Counted from the stretch's first letter, positions 9,928-19,474 are shown. The stretch: DNA of 64,000 nt from Desulfothermus okinawensis JCM 13304 (GCA_001311565.1 BBBM01000008.1:1-64000); one strand, 5' to 3'. Notes: generated by a model not told the origin, from the sequence alone. Program-made: numbers and translations.

Positions 9928-11313
9928 AAAGAAAATATCTTCCAATGTTCCAAAAATTTTGATTGTAGACGACGAGATGATTTTAAGGGAATCACTTGCT
10001 GCATGGCTCATGAGGGATGGGTATGATGTTACATCAGTAGCCAGTGGAGAAGAGGCCATTGACCTGGTCACCAAAGAATCCTTTGATATAGTTTTTTTTA
10101 GATATAAAATTAGAAGGAATGGACGGCATTGAAGTCTTGTCAAAGATAAAAGAAATAGACACAGAGAGCTCTGTTGTAATGATCACAGCTTATGGGTCCA
10201 TTACAACAGCAGTTGAGGCAATGAAAAAAAGGAGCACAGGATTATTTGTTAAAGCCCTTTGAACCAGATGAGCTTAGTATGTTGATTGAGAGGATATTAC
10301 AAAATAAAGCACAAGAATTGGAAAATATCTATTTAAAAGAGACCATAAAAGAAAAGGCAAAGTTTGACAGATTGATTGGTCATTCCCCTAAAATGCAAGA
10401 AGTTTTTGAACTTATAAAAAGGATTGCGCCTATTGAATCTACGGTACTAATAACTGGAGAGACCGGCACTGGCAAGGAACTGGTCGCAAGGGCTATCCAC
10501 TCCCATTCTAAGAGGTGTGATGGACCTTTTGTTGCAATTAACTGTGGGGCCATACCTGAACAACTCATGGAAAGCGAGATTTTTGGGCATGAAAAGGGGG
10601 CTTTTACAGATGCCAGGGACCAGAGAAAGGGAAAGCTTGAACTTGCAACTGGAGGAACCATATTTTTAGATGAAGTAGGAGAACTCACTTTAAAGATGCA
10701 GGTGAATTTGCTCAGGGTATTAGAAGAAAAGTTATTTTATAGGGTTGGTGGATCAAAACCTATTTCACTTGATTCAAGGGTGTTGGCTGCAACAAATAGA
10801 GATCTTAAAAAAAGGGATCTCTGAAGGCTGGTTTAGAGAAGATCTCTATTATAGATTAAATGTATTTTCTATTCACCTTCCTCCTTTAAGGGAGAGAAAA
10901 GAGGATATTCCCATTTTGGCAAAACACTTTCTAATGGAATTTAGCAAAGAAACAAATAAACGTGTGGAAAAAAATAAGTCGTCAGACCCTAGATTTAATG
11001 ATGCTTCACAACTGGCCTGGAAATGTTAGAGAACTCAAAAATGCAATAGAGAGAGCTGTGGTTATATGCAGAGGAAAAATTATCCAACCTGAAGACCTAC
11101 CCATATTCAAAAGAGTAGGTGAAGAAAGAGATCAAGATGAAAAATTGTCTTTTTCCAAAAAAAACTCTTCCCCTAAAGGAATTGGAAAAAGAGTATATTT
11201 TAAATATATTAAGTAAAACAAATTGGAATATATCCCTCTCTGCCAAGCTCCTTGGTATAGATAGATCTACTTTGTATAACAAAATAAAAAAATACAATCT
11301 AAAGCGTGATTAA
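9920..11313 (+). CDS. Sigma54-dependent response regulator, NtrC family
   Basis: Activator of sigma54 promoters, about 465 residues. Receiver domain at residues 12-125 (ILIVDDE; phosphoacceptor Asp in DIKLEGMDG after bridging a T run), AAA+ domain with Walker A GETGTGKE, Walker [13 protein letters not shown] and [10 protein letters not shown], and a C-terminal Fis-type helix-turn-helix ([20 protein letters not shown]). The sigma54-contact loop reads GAFTDA instead of the canonical GAFTGA. Slips near 10098, 10230, 10805, 10970 and 11160. It starts inside the kinase gene. A consensus sigma54 promoter with upstream dyads lies 2.6 kb away (13922), in front of the GcvH-like pair, which makes that operon the obvious target. 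Confidence 0.9.
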
Positions 11314-11868
11314 TGGCAGATTCTTCCCCTTTTATTGGGATAAATCCTATAGAATTAAAGGAACAATGGTTCTTAGATCCCCTTGAGCACGAAATTAAAA
11401 ATACCTTGGGCCTAAATGCTAAACTAATTCACCTGTTGGATAATGTGGAATTTGCATATCACGAGGGTAGGAATCAATATTATTCTACAGAAATCTTAAA
11501 AAAAATTGGAAGAGTTGGTCCCAGAAAATTGTATAAGGGTCATTGCCATTACAAATAAAGATCTATTTATTCCCATATTAACCTATGTATTTGGAGAAGC
11601 CAGCTAGATGGTAAAAGTGCAATAGTATCTCTCTACAGATTAATGCCAGAAGACCGTAGCCCAACTAATCTTATTAGATTTCAGGAAAGAATAGTAAAGG
11701 AGGTCTTGCACGAATTAGGCCATACCTTTGGACTTACCCATTGCAGGGACAAAAAGTGCATTATGCACTATTGCAGAACTATAAAAGATGTGGATAAAAA
11801 GGAAAACAGGTTTTGTTTTTTTCTGTGAAACAATGATTAAGGATAAATTGAGAACTTTAAGTAAGTGA
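11313..11868 (+). CDS. amzA: Archaemetzincin family zinc metalloprotease
   Basis: Small zinc protease of about 184 residues. The signature is clear: HELGHTFGLTHC followed by RDKKCIMHYC, i.e. the HExxHxxGxxHC-x4-CxM zinc site with the extra cysteines of archaemetzincins. Its ATG overlaps the stop of the response regulator (TAATG), so it is in the same operon. Slips near 11500 and 11818. With one T fewer at 11818 the protein ends FCFFCETMIKDKLRTLSK, adding one more cysteine, which fits the family. The substrate is unknown; a link to the two-component system is only positional. Confidence 0.85.
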
Positions 11869-11870
11869 TA

Positions 11871-12788
11871 TTAATCATTGTACCTGAGAAATTTCCTTGA
11901 AAAGAAATCCCAATCTAATTGGGGTGCTTTGGTGAATATGTCTTCTATTAAATTTCCACCATCTGCAGCCAAGCACCATAGGTCTTTTCAACCTCGCCTA
12001 AAAAAAAGATCCACTTCTTGGGATAAAAAGTTTAATACCTCTTCTTCAAACATTAAATCTTTTATCTCTGTAGCAAGGCTGGTTGCCTGAACCTTAATTA
12101 TCCATCCTTTTGTATATGGATTGTCTTTTTTTTAACTTTCCTTCCCACACATCTGGATTTACATCTAAGACGATACCACTTACTGGAGCACATAGGTATG
12201 TCATTTTGTCTGATTTTTTTTAGGAAGATATGTTTTTTTCCCTTTTGTAATTTTTTTTGCCTAAAACTGGTGGTTTAATTTCAGAAAATGGACCAAATAA
12301 TCTTGAAACAAATTCATCCATTCCAATAATAACAGTGGAGCCATTTCCAAGTTTCATCCAGGTGTGATACTTTGAGAGATAATAGCCATGGGGGAACTTA
12401 AAGCCTTTTACTTTCATTTCACTTATTTGATCAATCTCTGCGTACACAGAATATACGTCCTCAAAGTATTGGTTAAATTCACATTTGGGACAATCATAAT
12501 CATTCATACATGGCCTAAATGGAGTTTTGTTTTTAATGGAGTAGATACATGGCCTCTTGTTTGGTTCAAGGGACAAAAGGTTTTGTTTCCAATGAACAAT
12601 TCGTCCTTTTCTACCTTTTGGTGGAATACCTTGTTTTTTTTAAGAGTTCATTTGTATTAGCAATTTTATTTAGGGCCTTATCCAATATGCAAGTATAACA
12701 GTCAAACCCATTTTTGCACTCCACTTCTCTTATAACCCGTGCAATGGACCAAATACACAATTTTTTTTGGGTTGTAATAGACAGACAT
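11871..12788 (-). CDS. GcvH-like protein with duplicated cysteine motif (paralog A)
   Basis: About 305 residues, much longer than GcvH (about 130). The N-terminal half has two copies of C-x12-C-x5-C-x2-C (starting at CVWSIARV and CIYSIKNK), likely binding metal or Fe-S clusters. The C-terminal half resembles the GcvH barrel: GFKFPHGYYLSKYHTWMK, VIIGMDEF, then CAPVSGIVLDVN. The canonical GcvH lipoyl-lysine context (ESVKA) is not seen; a lysine lies one position closer to the PVSG motif. Slips occur near 12745, 12635, 12225, 12130 and 12005. Start at 12788 has AGGAG before it. Downstream of paralog B, 70 bases apart, in the same sigma54-driven unit. Function unproven; it may be a partner of the Hdr complex. 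Confidence 0.75.
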
Positions 12789-12815
12789 CTTTCACATCTC
12801 CTGGGGAAATAATTT

Positions 12816-12863
12816 TATAATCTCCAGGACGACTATCTTCCTTTTGTCGCCCTGGAGATTATA
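12816..12863 (-). repeat. Long stem-loop between the two GcvH-like genes
   Basis: Thirteen-base arms TATAATCTCCAGG / CCTGGAGATTATA, one A-C mismatch, then CGAC / GTCG and a 12-base loop. It overlaps the stop codon of paralog B. No U run follows, so it looks like an mRNA processing or stability element rather than a terminator. Confidence 0.65.
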
Positions 12864-13873
12864 CAGAGTCTTCTACCTGACTTTTAAAAATGTTTTAGTT
12901 AAGTTTTCCCAACCAAGTTGTGGAGGTTGTCATAGATATTGTTTGCAAAAAGACCTCCATCTGCTGCCAGGGGTCCTGCAACGTGTTCCACCATGTTTTC
13001 TAAAACAGAGACCTCTTGTTTTAACCAGGGCATGCTTTCCTTATCATCCATTAGTTTTTTTCATGCTGACCTTTATGTCATTTGTCCTGATCAAAAACAT
13101 CCATCCATCTTCGTATGGAGATCTGTTGGCAACAGTGGGATTTTCGAATAATCTGTGGTTTACCTCGCAAATAATCCCACCTGCAGGTGCTAACACTTCT
13201 GCCTCTTTGTCCTTTTTCTTAAGTCCCCAACCTGGCGCATCTGGATCCAAGACCTTACCCATTAGCGGAAGCTCGAATTTTTCCATTTCCCCTAAGAGTT
13301 TTAAGGAAAAATCATCCATACCAATCCTGATGTATCCACCGCTTTCTATCCTTGCCCACGTGTGTCCATTGTGGAAATAGTAGCCAACTGGCAGATCAAA
13401 TCCCTTTATATTGTAAACTTCAGTTGCCCTGCTTGCCTCTTTTGGTGTAAGTACATCTTCTAAGTATTGGTCAAAATCACATTTGTCACAATGATAATCA
13501 TATGCACATAGCCTAAATGGAATTCTTTGAGTCAAGGTATGTCTGCAAATCCTGTTGTGTGGAGGGAGTTTTCTCATTGCATCCTGCCAGCTTATTATTT
13601 TTCCTTCTTTTGCCTTTTTCATCATGGCCTTATCATAAGCACAGGTTGTACAATCATAAAAATTTGTACAGCTCTTTCTATTAACTACTCCAGCCTGCAT
13701 CCATAGACATGGATTTTTAACTTTGTCTTTTTTTGTCTGGTTTAACCTTCCATATTTGGCCACCTAATACCACGTCAATTCCTTCATCTGTTGTGCCTGT
13801 TAAAAAAATTAACCTTTTCATAAACAGAACCATAACCTGTCCACCTGGTGTCTATGTTAGTCTTTCTACCCAT
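12859..13873 (-). CDS. GcvH-like protein with duplicated cysteine motif (paralog B)
   Basis: First gene of the sigma54-driven unit, about 338 residues. After a unique N-terminus (MGRKTNIDTRWTGYG...) come two C-x12-C-x5-C-x2-C repeats (CLWMQAGVV...CAYD and CRHTLTQRI...CDFD), then a GcvH-like barrel (GFDLPVGYYFHNGHTWARIE, IRIGMDDF, LAPAGGIICEVN, YEDGWMFLI) and a C-terminal tail ending PPQLGWENLTKTFLK, matched by APQLDWDFFSRKFLR in paralog A. The GcvH lipoylation context is not conserved. Slips near 13810, 13730, 13050 and 12920. AGGAGG lies before the ATG. Family members occur in Desulfobacterota; their biochemical role is not established as far as I know. Confidence 0.8.
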
Positions 13874-13921
13874 GATATTCCTCCTGTTTTTTTATTTTTT
13901 AGTTGTGTTTTCTTTAATATA

Positions 13922-13937
13922 AGCAACTGGTGTGCCA
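13922..13937 (-). promoter_or_regulatory. Sigma54 (-24/-12) promoter of the GcvH-like operon
   Basis: Minus strand TGGCACACCAGTTGCT matches the consensus TGGCAC-N5-TTGCW exactly, with the GG and GC doublets ten bases apart. The predicted start of transcription is about 38 bases before the ATG of paralog B. The regulator encoded at 9920 is of the required type. Confidence 0.85.
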
Positions 13938-14023
13938 TTTAGTGAAGGTTTTAATTTTTTTAATAAAAACAGTTAGTTGCTTGGACATATTCTTTATGAG
14001 TGAAAAAAATGGTTTAAAATGGG

Positions 14024-14040
14024 TGTAGAAAAATACTACA
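14024..14040. promoter_or_regulatory. Putative activator site 1 (TGT-N11-ACA)
   Basis: TGTAGAAAAATACTACA, a dyad about 90-105 bases upstream of the sigma54 promoter, a normal position for an enhancer-binding protein. Shares the half-site TGTAGAA with the next two sites. Confidence 0.55.
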
Positions 14041-14103
14041 ATTTATATTGCTGAAACAGACCATTGCTTAAAAAGTTAATATATTTAAATAGGTTATTGG
14101 TAT

Positions 14104-14120
14104 TGTGTGAGAATTCTACA
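14104..14120. promoter_or_regulatory. Putative activator site 2 (TGT-N11-ACA)
   Basis: TGTGTGAGAATTCTACA, same 17-base frame as site 1, with the half-site TTCTACA. It partly forms the perfect 16-bp palindrome TTCTACATATGTAGAA at 14114-14129 together with site 3. Confidence 0.5.
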
Positions 14121-14122
14121 TA

Positions 14123-14139
14123 TGTAGAAATTGTCCACA
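14123..14139. promoter_or_regulatory. Putative activator site 3 (TGT-N11-ACA)
   Basis: TGTAGAAATTGTCCACA, 19 bases from site 2. The three sites lie in the 506-base gene-free region 13874-14379 between the divergent GcvH-like and hdrA operons and could serve both. Confidence 0.5.
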
Positions 14140-14204
14140 AATTAAAAAGAAGTTAATACAATTTGGGCAACTAATTTTTTTCCCCTTAGTTTTTTTCAGG
14201 GCAG

Positions 14205-14233
14205 TTGACAATGGGTTGTTAATTAATTAGAAG
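14205..14233 (+). promoter_or_regulatory. Possible sigma70-type promoter of the hdrA operon
   Basis: TTGACA, 17-base spacer, TAGAAG (4 of 6 matches). A 5' leader of about 145 bases would follow. I found no sigma54 consensus on this side. Confidence 0.35.
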
Positions 14234-14379
14234 GTCAGTAACATTTTGTAAAAGATGGGTACTCGTTGTTTGAGCTGATTTTTTAATGAATTTAAGGTAG
14301 GGAAGGTTGAAATGTAGTTTTTTACTGATTTTTGGTAAAAGACTATATAAATTGATGACCAAGGTATAAGGAGAAACAT

Positions 14380-17300
14380 ATGGAAACTAAAATTAATCCA
14401 TCCAACAAAAATGGATCGGTTTTGGTGGTTGGAGGGGGTATTGCGGGCATGCAGGCAGCCCTTGATTTAGCAGATTCTGGTTTTAAGGTCCATTTGGTAG
14501 AGAAGAGTACTGGTGTTGGTGGGGTTATGTCAGAGCTTGACAAGACTTTTCCCACCAATGACTGTGCAATGTGAATCATCTCTCCTAAGCTGGTCGAGTT
14601 CGGCCGCCATCCAAATATCAACATAATCACTAAAGCCAAGGTCAAAGAAATTGAGGGTTCTGTTGGGAATTTCAAAGTAAAGGTTGAAAAATCTCCCAGG
14701 TATATTGATGTTACAAAATGTACATCTTGTGGTGAATGTGCATCAGTATGTCCAGTGGAGTTGCCAGATGAATACAATCAGGGGATGAGTTTAAAGAAGG
14801 CAACATCCAAGAAGTATGCCCAGACAGTACCAAGTGCATATGCCATATTAAAGGCAGAGCAAAAACCCCCATGCAGACTCACATGTCCTGCAGGGATAAA
14901 TGTTCAGGGATATGTTCAGATGGTAAAACAGGGCAAGTATAGGGAGGCCCTGGAGATTATAATGGAGCAGCTTCCACTCCCAGGGGTGCTTGGAAGGGTA
15001 TGTCCTGCTGGATGTGAAAAGGCATGTAGAAGGGGAGAATTAGATGAACCTGTGGCTATTCGTGCATTAAAGAGGCTTGCAGCTGACAAGTTTGATCCAA
15101 GGGATGTGGAGATTTGGTGTGCTCCTGAAAGGGAAGAGAAGGTAGCAATAATCGGATCTGGTCCAGCAGGTCTGTCCTGTGCATATCATTTAGCCAGAAG
15201 GGGGATCAAGTCCACTATATTTGAGGCTTTGCCAAAGCCTGGTGGAATGCTTCGTGTTGGGATTCCAGAGCACAGGTTGCCCAGGGATGTACTTGATAGA
15301 GAGATTGAGGTAATTACCAATTTAGGTGTTGAAATTAAGACCAACATGAGGCTTGGCAAGGATTTTACAATAGATGATCTGTTTAACCAGGGATATAAAT
15401 CAGTATTTATAGCAATAGGAGCACATAAAGGGATTGAACTTGGTATTCCTGGAGAGAAGGCAGAGGGAGTCAGGCAGGGAGTAGATTATTTAAGGGAGGT
15501 AAATTTAACAGGCAAGGTCCCCACAGGAAGAAGGTAGCTGTAATTGGTGGTGGTAATGTTGCAATAGATGTTGCCAGGGCAGCCATAAGACTTGGCGCAG
15601 AAGAGGTTACCATAGTATATAGAAGGACAGAAAAGGAGATGCCAGCCTTACCAGAGGAGGTGCATGCTGCAAAAGAGGAGGGAGTCAAATTCCTATTTTT
15701 AGCAGCACCTCAAGAGATTTTACATGAAGATGGTAAGGTGGTTGGCTTAAGGTGTATAAAGATGGAGCTTGGAGAGCCTGATTCATCTGGTAGGAGACGC
15801 CCAATTCCAGTACCAGATAGTGAGTTTGATTTAGATGTGGATCAGGTAGTTGCTGCAATAGGGCAGAGGGTAGATACATCCTGTTTAGAGGATGTGACAG
15901 GGATTGATTTTACCAGGTGGTCAACCATAGAGACCAATTCAATATCCTATGCAACAAATAAGAAAGGTGTATTTGCAGGTGGAGATTGTCAGAGTGGTCC
16001 ATGGGTAGTGATTGGAGCAGTAGCAGCAGGAAAAGAGGTGGCCATCTCCATTGAGAGGTATTTAAATGGAGAAGACCTAGAAGCAGGCAGAGAGCCTAAG
16101 AAGATAGATGAGGATTTTGAGTACAGGCCCATACCAGAAAATGAGTCAAAAAAAGACAAGGGCAAAGGAAAGAGAGCTTCCAGTAGAAGAGAGAAGGGGA
16201 AATTTCAAAGAGGTTGAACTGGGTTTAACAGAAGAAGAGGGAAGAAAAGAGGCTGAGAGGTGTATTAATTGTAGTTATTGTTGTGAGTGTTTCCAGTGTG
16301 TAAAGGCCTGTGGTGCTGGAGCTGTTACCCTGGAGACACATGCTCAGACAAAGGAAGAAGAAGTCTTAGATGTTGGAGCAGTTGTATTGGCCCCTGGATT
16401 TAATCCATATGATCCAAAGGGACTTGACACCTATGGATATGGCCTATTTCCAAATGTGGTTACCTCCATGCAGTTTGAGAGGATTTTATCTGCATCTGGT
16501 CCTACTGGTGGTCATCTAGTGAGACCTTCTGATCACAAAGAGCCAAAGAAAATCGCATGGCTCCAGTGTGTGGGCTCAAGGGATATAAATAGGTGTGAGC
16601 ACGGATACTGCTCATCTGTTTGTTGTATGTATGCAATAAAAGAGGCAGTAATTGCAAAAGAACACGCAGGGCTGATCTTGATTGTTCAATTTTTTTATAT
16701 GGATATGAGGACTTATGGAAAAGATTTTGAAAAATACTATGAACAGGCAAAGGAAAAGCATGGTGTGAGATTTATAAGATCTAGAATCCATACCATAAAC
16801 CCAGTACCTGGAAGTGACGATCTGGTTGTAAAGTATTTTGATGAATCAGGGGAGATAAAAGAAGAGCAGTTTGACATGATTGTACTATCCGTTGGCCTTG
16901 AGACTGCAAAAGATAGCATTGAACTTGCATCAGTTTTAGGTGTGGATCTAACTGAAGGTAAGTTCTGTGCAACATCTAGTTTTAAGCCTGTTTCCACCTC
17001 AAAAGATGGAATCTTTGTATGTGGAGCATTTCAAGGTCCAAAGGATATTCCCACAGCAGTTGTGGATTCATCAGCAGCAGCTGCAGCTGTTGGAGAAATT
17101 TTAAGTGACGTAAGATTTACCCAGACCACTGAAATAGAAGTCCCAGAGGAGAAGAATATAGTTGGAGAGCCTCCAAGAATAGGGGTTTTTGTGTGTAGGT
17201 GTGGTTCAAATATAGCTGGGGTAATAGATGTGCCTGCTGTTAGAGATTATGCAGCAACTTTGCCCAATGTGGTTTATGTGGAAGATAATATGTATACCTG

Positions 17301-18846
17301 TTCACAGGATACCCAGGACAAGATAACCGAGGTTATAAAGGAAAAGGGTCTAACCAGGGTTATTGTGGCTGCGTGTACACCTAAAACCCATGAGCCCCTT
17401 TTCCAAGAGACCTTGATGAAGGCAGGGCTTAATAAATATATGTTTGAAATGGTGAATATAAGGAACCAGGACTCCTGGGTTCACAGATATAATCCAGAGA
17501 TCGCCACTGAAAAGGCCAAAGAGCTGGTGAGAATGGCAGTAAATAAGGTGGTTTACAAAGAACCTCTGAAGGAAATAGAACTGAACATAGACCAGAGGGC
17601 CTTGGTTGTTGGTGGTGGTGTTGCAGGTTTAAGTGCGGCCATTAACCTTGCAAAACAGGGATATGAGACACATATTGTTGAACGTTCAGATAAACTTGGT
17701 GGCAATGCCTTAAAATTATTTAAAACATGGACAGGAGAATTAATTCAGGAAGGGGTTTCAAACTTAATTACTGAGGCAAAGTCCTTAGATAATCTACATA
17801 TTCATTTAAATAGCCAGATAGTTGCAGTTGATGGTTTTGTTGGTAATTTTAAGACCACAATAAAAAAATGGATCAGGTGAACAGACCATTGATCATGGTG
17901 TAACCATAATTGCAACTGGGGCTACCGAATATCAGCCAAAAGAGTATCTCTATGGAGAAGACCATAGGATCAAGACTCATACTGAGTTAGATAAGATGTT
18001 TATGGAAGATGATCCCAAGTTAGAGGACGTGAAAACAGCAGTATTTATCCAATGTGTTGGGTCCAGGGAAAAGGATAGGCCTATTGTTCTAGGGTATGTT
18101 GTACCCATTCAATTGAGAGTGCCCTGGAGATAAAGAGAAGAAATCCAGATGCAAAGGTATTTATCTTGTATAGGGATATCAGGACCTATGGTGAGAAGGA
18201 ATATCTGTATGAAGAGGCAAGGAAGAAGGGAGTTATCTTTATAAGATACAGCCTGGATGGGAAACCTGTTGTTACCAAAGATGGGGATAAGTTAATTGTA
18301 AAAATAAAAGACCATATTACAGGTCTGCCCCTTGAGATTGATACTGATCTATTAGCCCTTGCAACAGCAATTGTTCCATACAAAGATGAAAAACTTGCAC
18401 AATTCTATAAACTCCCATTAAATGAAGATGGATTTTTTTGTTGAAAAGCACGCAAAACTTGGTCCATCTGAATTTGCAATGGATGGTGTATACCTTTGCG
18501 GTCTTGCCCATTATCCAAAGTCAATAGATGAATCTGTTGCCCAGGGACTTGCTGCTGCATCAAGGGCAATTACGCTTTTGGCCAAACAGAAAATCTATTC
18601 AAGTGGTGAAGTTTCTGTTGTTGATCAAAGAAAATGTGTTGGATGTGGTGTATGCGTGACAGTTTGTCCATACTCTGCCCCAAGAATAGTGGAAGAAGAA
18701 GGACCAAATCAGGGTAAGGCAGAGATCAATCCAGCCTGTGTAAGGGTTGTGGTCTCTGTATGGCATCTTGTAGATCTGGGGCAATTTCCTTGAAAGGAAT
18801 GGACAACCAGCATGTATTTGCAATGATAGAGGCTTTGGCAGTTTAA
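14380..18846 (+). CDS. hdrA: Giant HdrA-like polyferredoxin flavoprotein with GltD/NfnB-type insert; selenocysteine at UGA 14572-14574
   Basis: About 1,490 residues. Seen in order: HdrA FAD fold ([14 protein letters not shown]), the HdrA NDCAM motif followed by UGA in place of Cys (residue 65) and IISPKLVEF; a 4Fe-4S motif [12 protein letters not shown]; an inserted GltD/NfnB-like module with Fe-S cysteines ([17 protein letters not shown]), FAD site [15 protein letters not shown] and NAD(P) site [12 protein letters not shown]; the rest of HdrA (QCVGSRD, CSSVCC); a second HdrA half ([23 protein letters not shown]) whose equivalent Cys motif is missing; and C-terminal ferredoxin cysteines ([23 protein letters not shown]). 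Such HdrA-pyridine-nucleotide fusions resemble proteins called HdrL in some sulfate reducers. It would be the flavin core of an NAD(P)H-linked, possibly bifurcating complex. Slips near 15530, 16145, 17865, 18088, 18435 and 18742. AAGGAG precedes the ATG. Confidence 0.88.
14584..14603 (+). promoter_or_regulatory. Predicted bacterial SECIS element (hdrA)
   Basis: Hairpin starting 9 bases after the UGA: CC, U, AA, bulged G, CU, apical loop GGUCG, AG, UU, C, GG. The GGU in the loop and the bulge resemble the E. coli fdhF element; loop distance from the UGA is about 17 bases. The stem is short. Confidence 0.6.
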
Positions 18847-18859
18847 CACAAAATGATAT

Positions 18860-18896
18860 CAGGACCTACTTGGGATTTTCTCCCCTTTAGGTCCTG
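18860..18896 (+). repeat. Stem-loop between hdrA and mvhD
   Basis: Perfect 9-bp arms CAGGACCTA / TAGGTCCTG with an inner GGGA / TCCC pairing. No strong U run follows, so it is probably an intercistronic processing or attenuation structure. Confidence 0.55.
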
Positions 18897-18931
18897 TAAA
18901 AATAAAAACTTTATACCCAGGAGAAACTAAG

Positions 18932-19384
18932 ATGACGAACTTTGAACCAAAGATAGTTGCATTTTTATGTAACTGGTGTAGCTATGGAGCAGCTGATTTA
19001 GCTGGTGTTAGCAGGATGGAATATCCTGCAAATATCAGAATTATTCGAGTCCCCTGCTCTGGAAGTATGAGCCCAAAGTTCATATTGGAGGCGTTTAGGC
19101 AGGGTGTAGATGGCGTATGGGTATCTGGCTGACACCCAGGCGACTGCCACTATATTAGTGGCAATTTGTTCGCTAGACGGCGGTTCGCTGTCTTAAAGAA
19201 CTTACTTGAATACATAGGGATTGAGCCAGAGAGGCTGCATTTTACATGGATATCCTCAGCAGAGGCAGGGAGGTTTCAGGAAAAGGCCAAGCAGATAGTT
19301 GAAGCAGTAAGAAGCGTTGGACCTGCTAAAGAAAAGAAGAAGCTAATTAAGGATTTAAAACCAATTGCAATAAATTTGGGATAG
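18932..19384 (+). CDS. mvhD: MvhD/FlxD family iron-sulfur subunit, selenocysteine at UGA 19130-19132
   Basis: Electron-transfer subunit that passes electrons to HdrA, 151 residues, standard length and without frameshift. Motifs: [31 protein letters not shown] and [16 protein letters not shown], where family members have Cys at the UGA position (residue 67). The reading frame continues with family-like sequence for 84 codons to the TAG. Sec in this subunit is known from methanogen (VhuD-type) and deltaproteobacterial homologues. AGGAG precedes the ATG. It lies 85 bases after hdrA and before FrhB-like, FlxB-like and FlxA-like genes, so it fits the FlxD position in an Flx-Hdr complex. Confidence 0.92.
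19145..19163 (+). promoter_or_regulatory. Predicted SECIS-like hairpin (mvhD)
   Basis: Perfect 7-bp stem TGCCACT / AGTGGCA, loop ATATT, 12 bases after the UGA, with outer GCGA / TCGC pairing possible. The loop lacks the usual GG; a second hairpin with 8-bp arms (AGACGGCG / CGCTGTCT) is at 19175-19193. Confidence 0.45.
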
Positions 19385-19401
19385 ATGAAAGTTCAACGTT
19401 C

Positions 19402-19457
19402 GACGTTCAAAGTTCAAGGTTTTTTTATATAATATTGAACCTGGAACCTTGGACGTC
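19402..19457 (+). repeat. Imperfect inverted repeat of the GTTGAAC repeat family
   Basis: Arms 19402-19421 and 19438-19457 match at 17 of 20 positions as inverted copies built of GTTCAA / TTGAAC units. Related direct units occur at 34866-34912 and 49895-49929. It lies between mvhD and the FrhB-like gene. Confidence 0.6.
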
Positions 19458-19474
19458 ACAATGTAGGAGGCAAT

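Noticed and set aside
14205-14379. Sigma54 promoter for the hdrA operon
   Set aside because: No GG-N10-GC element close to consensus (TGGGTACTCGTTGTTT was the nearest) on the plus strand.
17860-17882. TGA in hdrA at 17878-17880 as a second Sec
   Set aside because: It follows a seven-A run and disappears when one A is removed; the site is not a cysteine position in the family.
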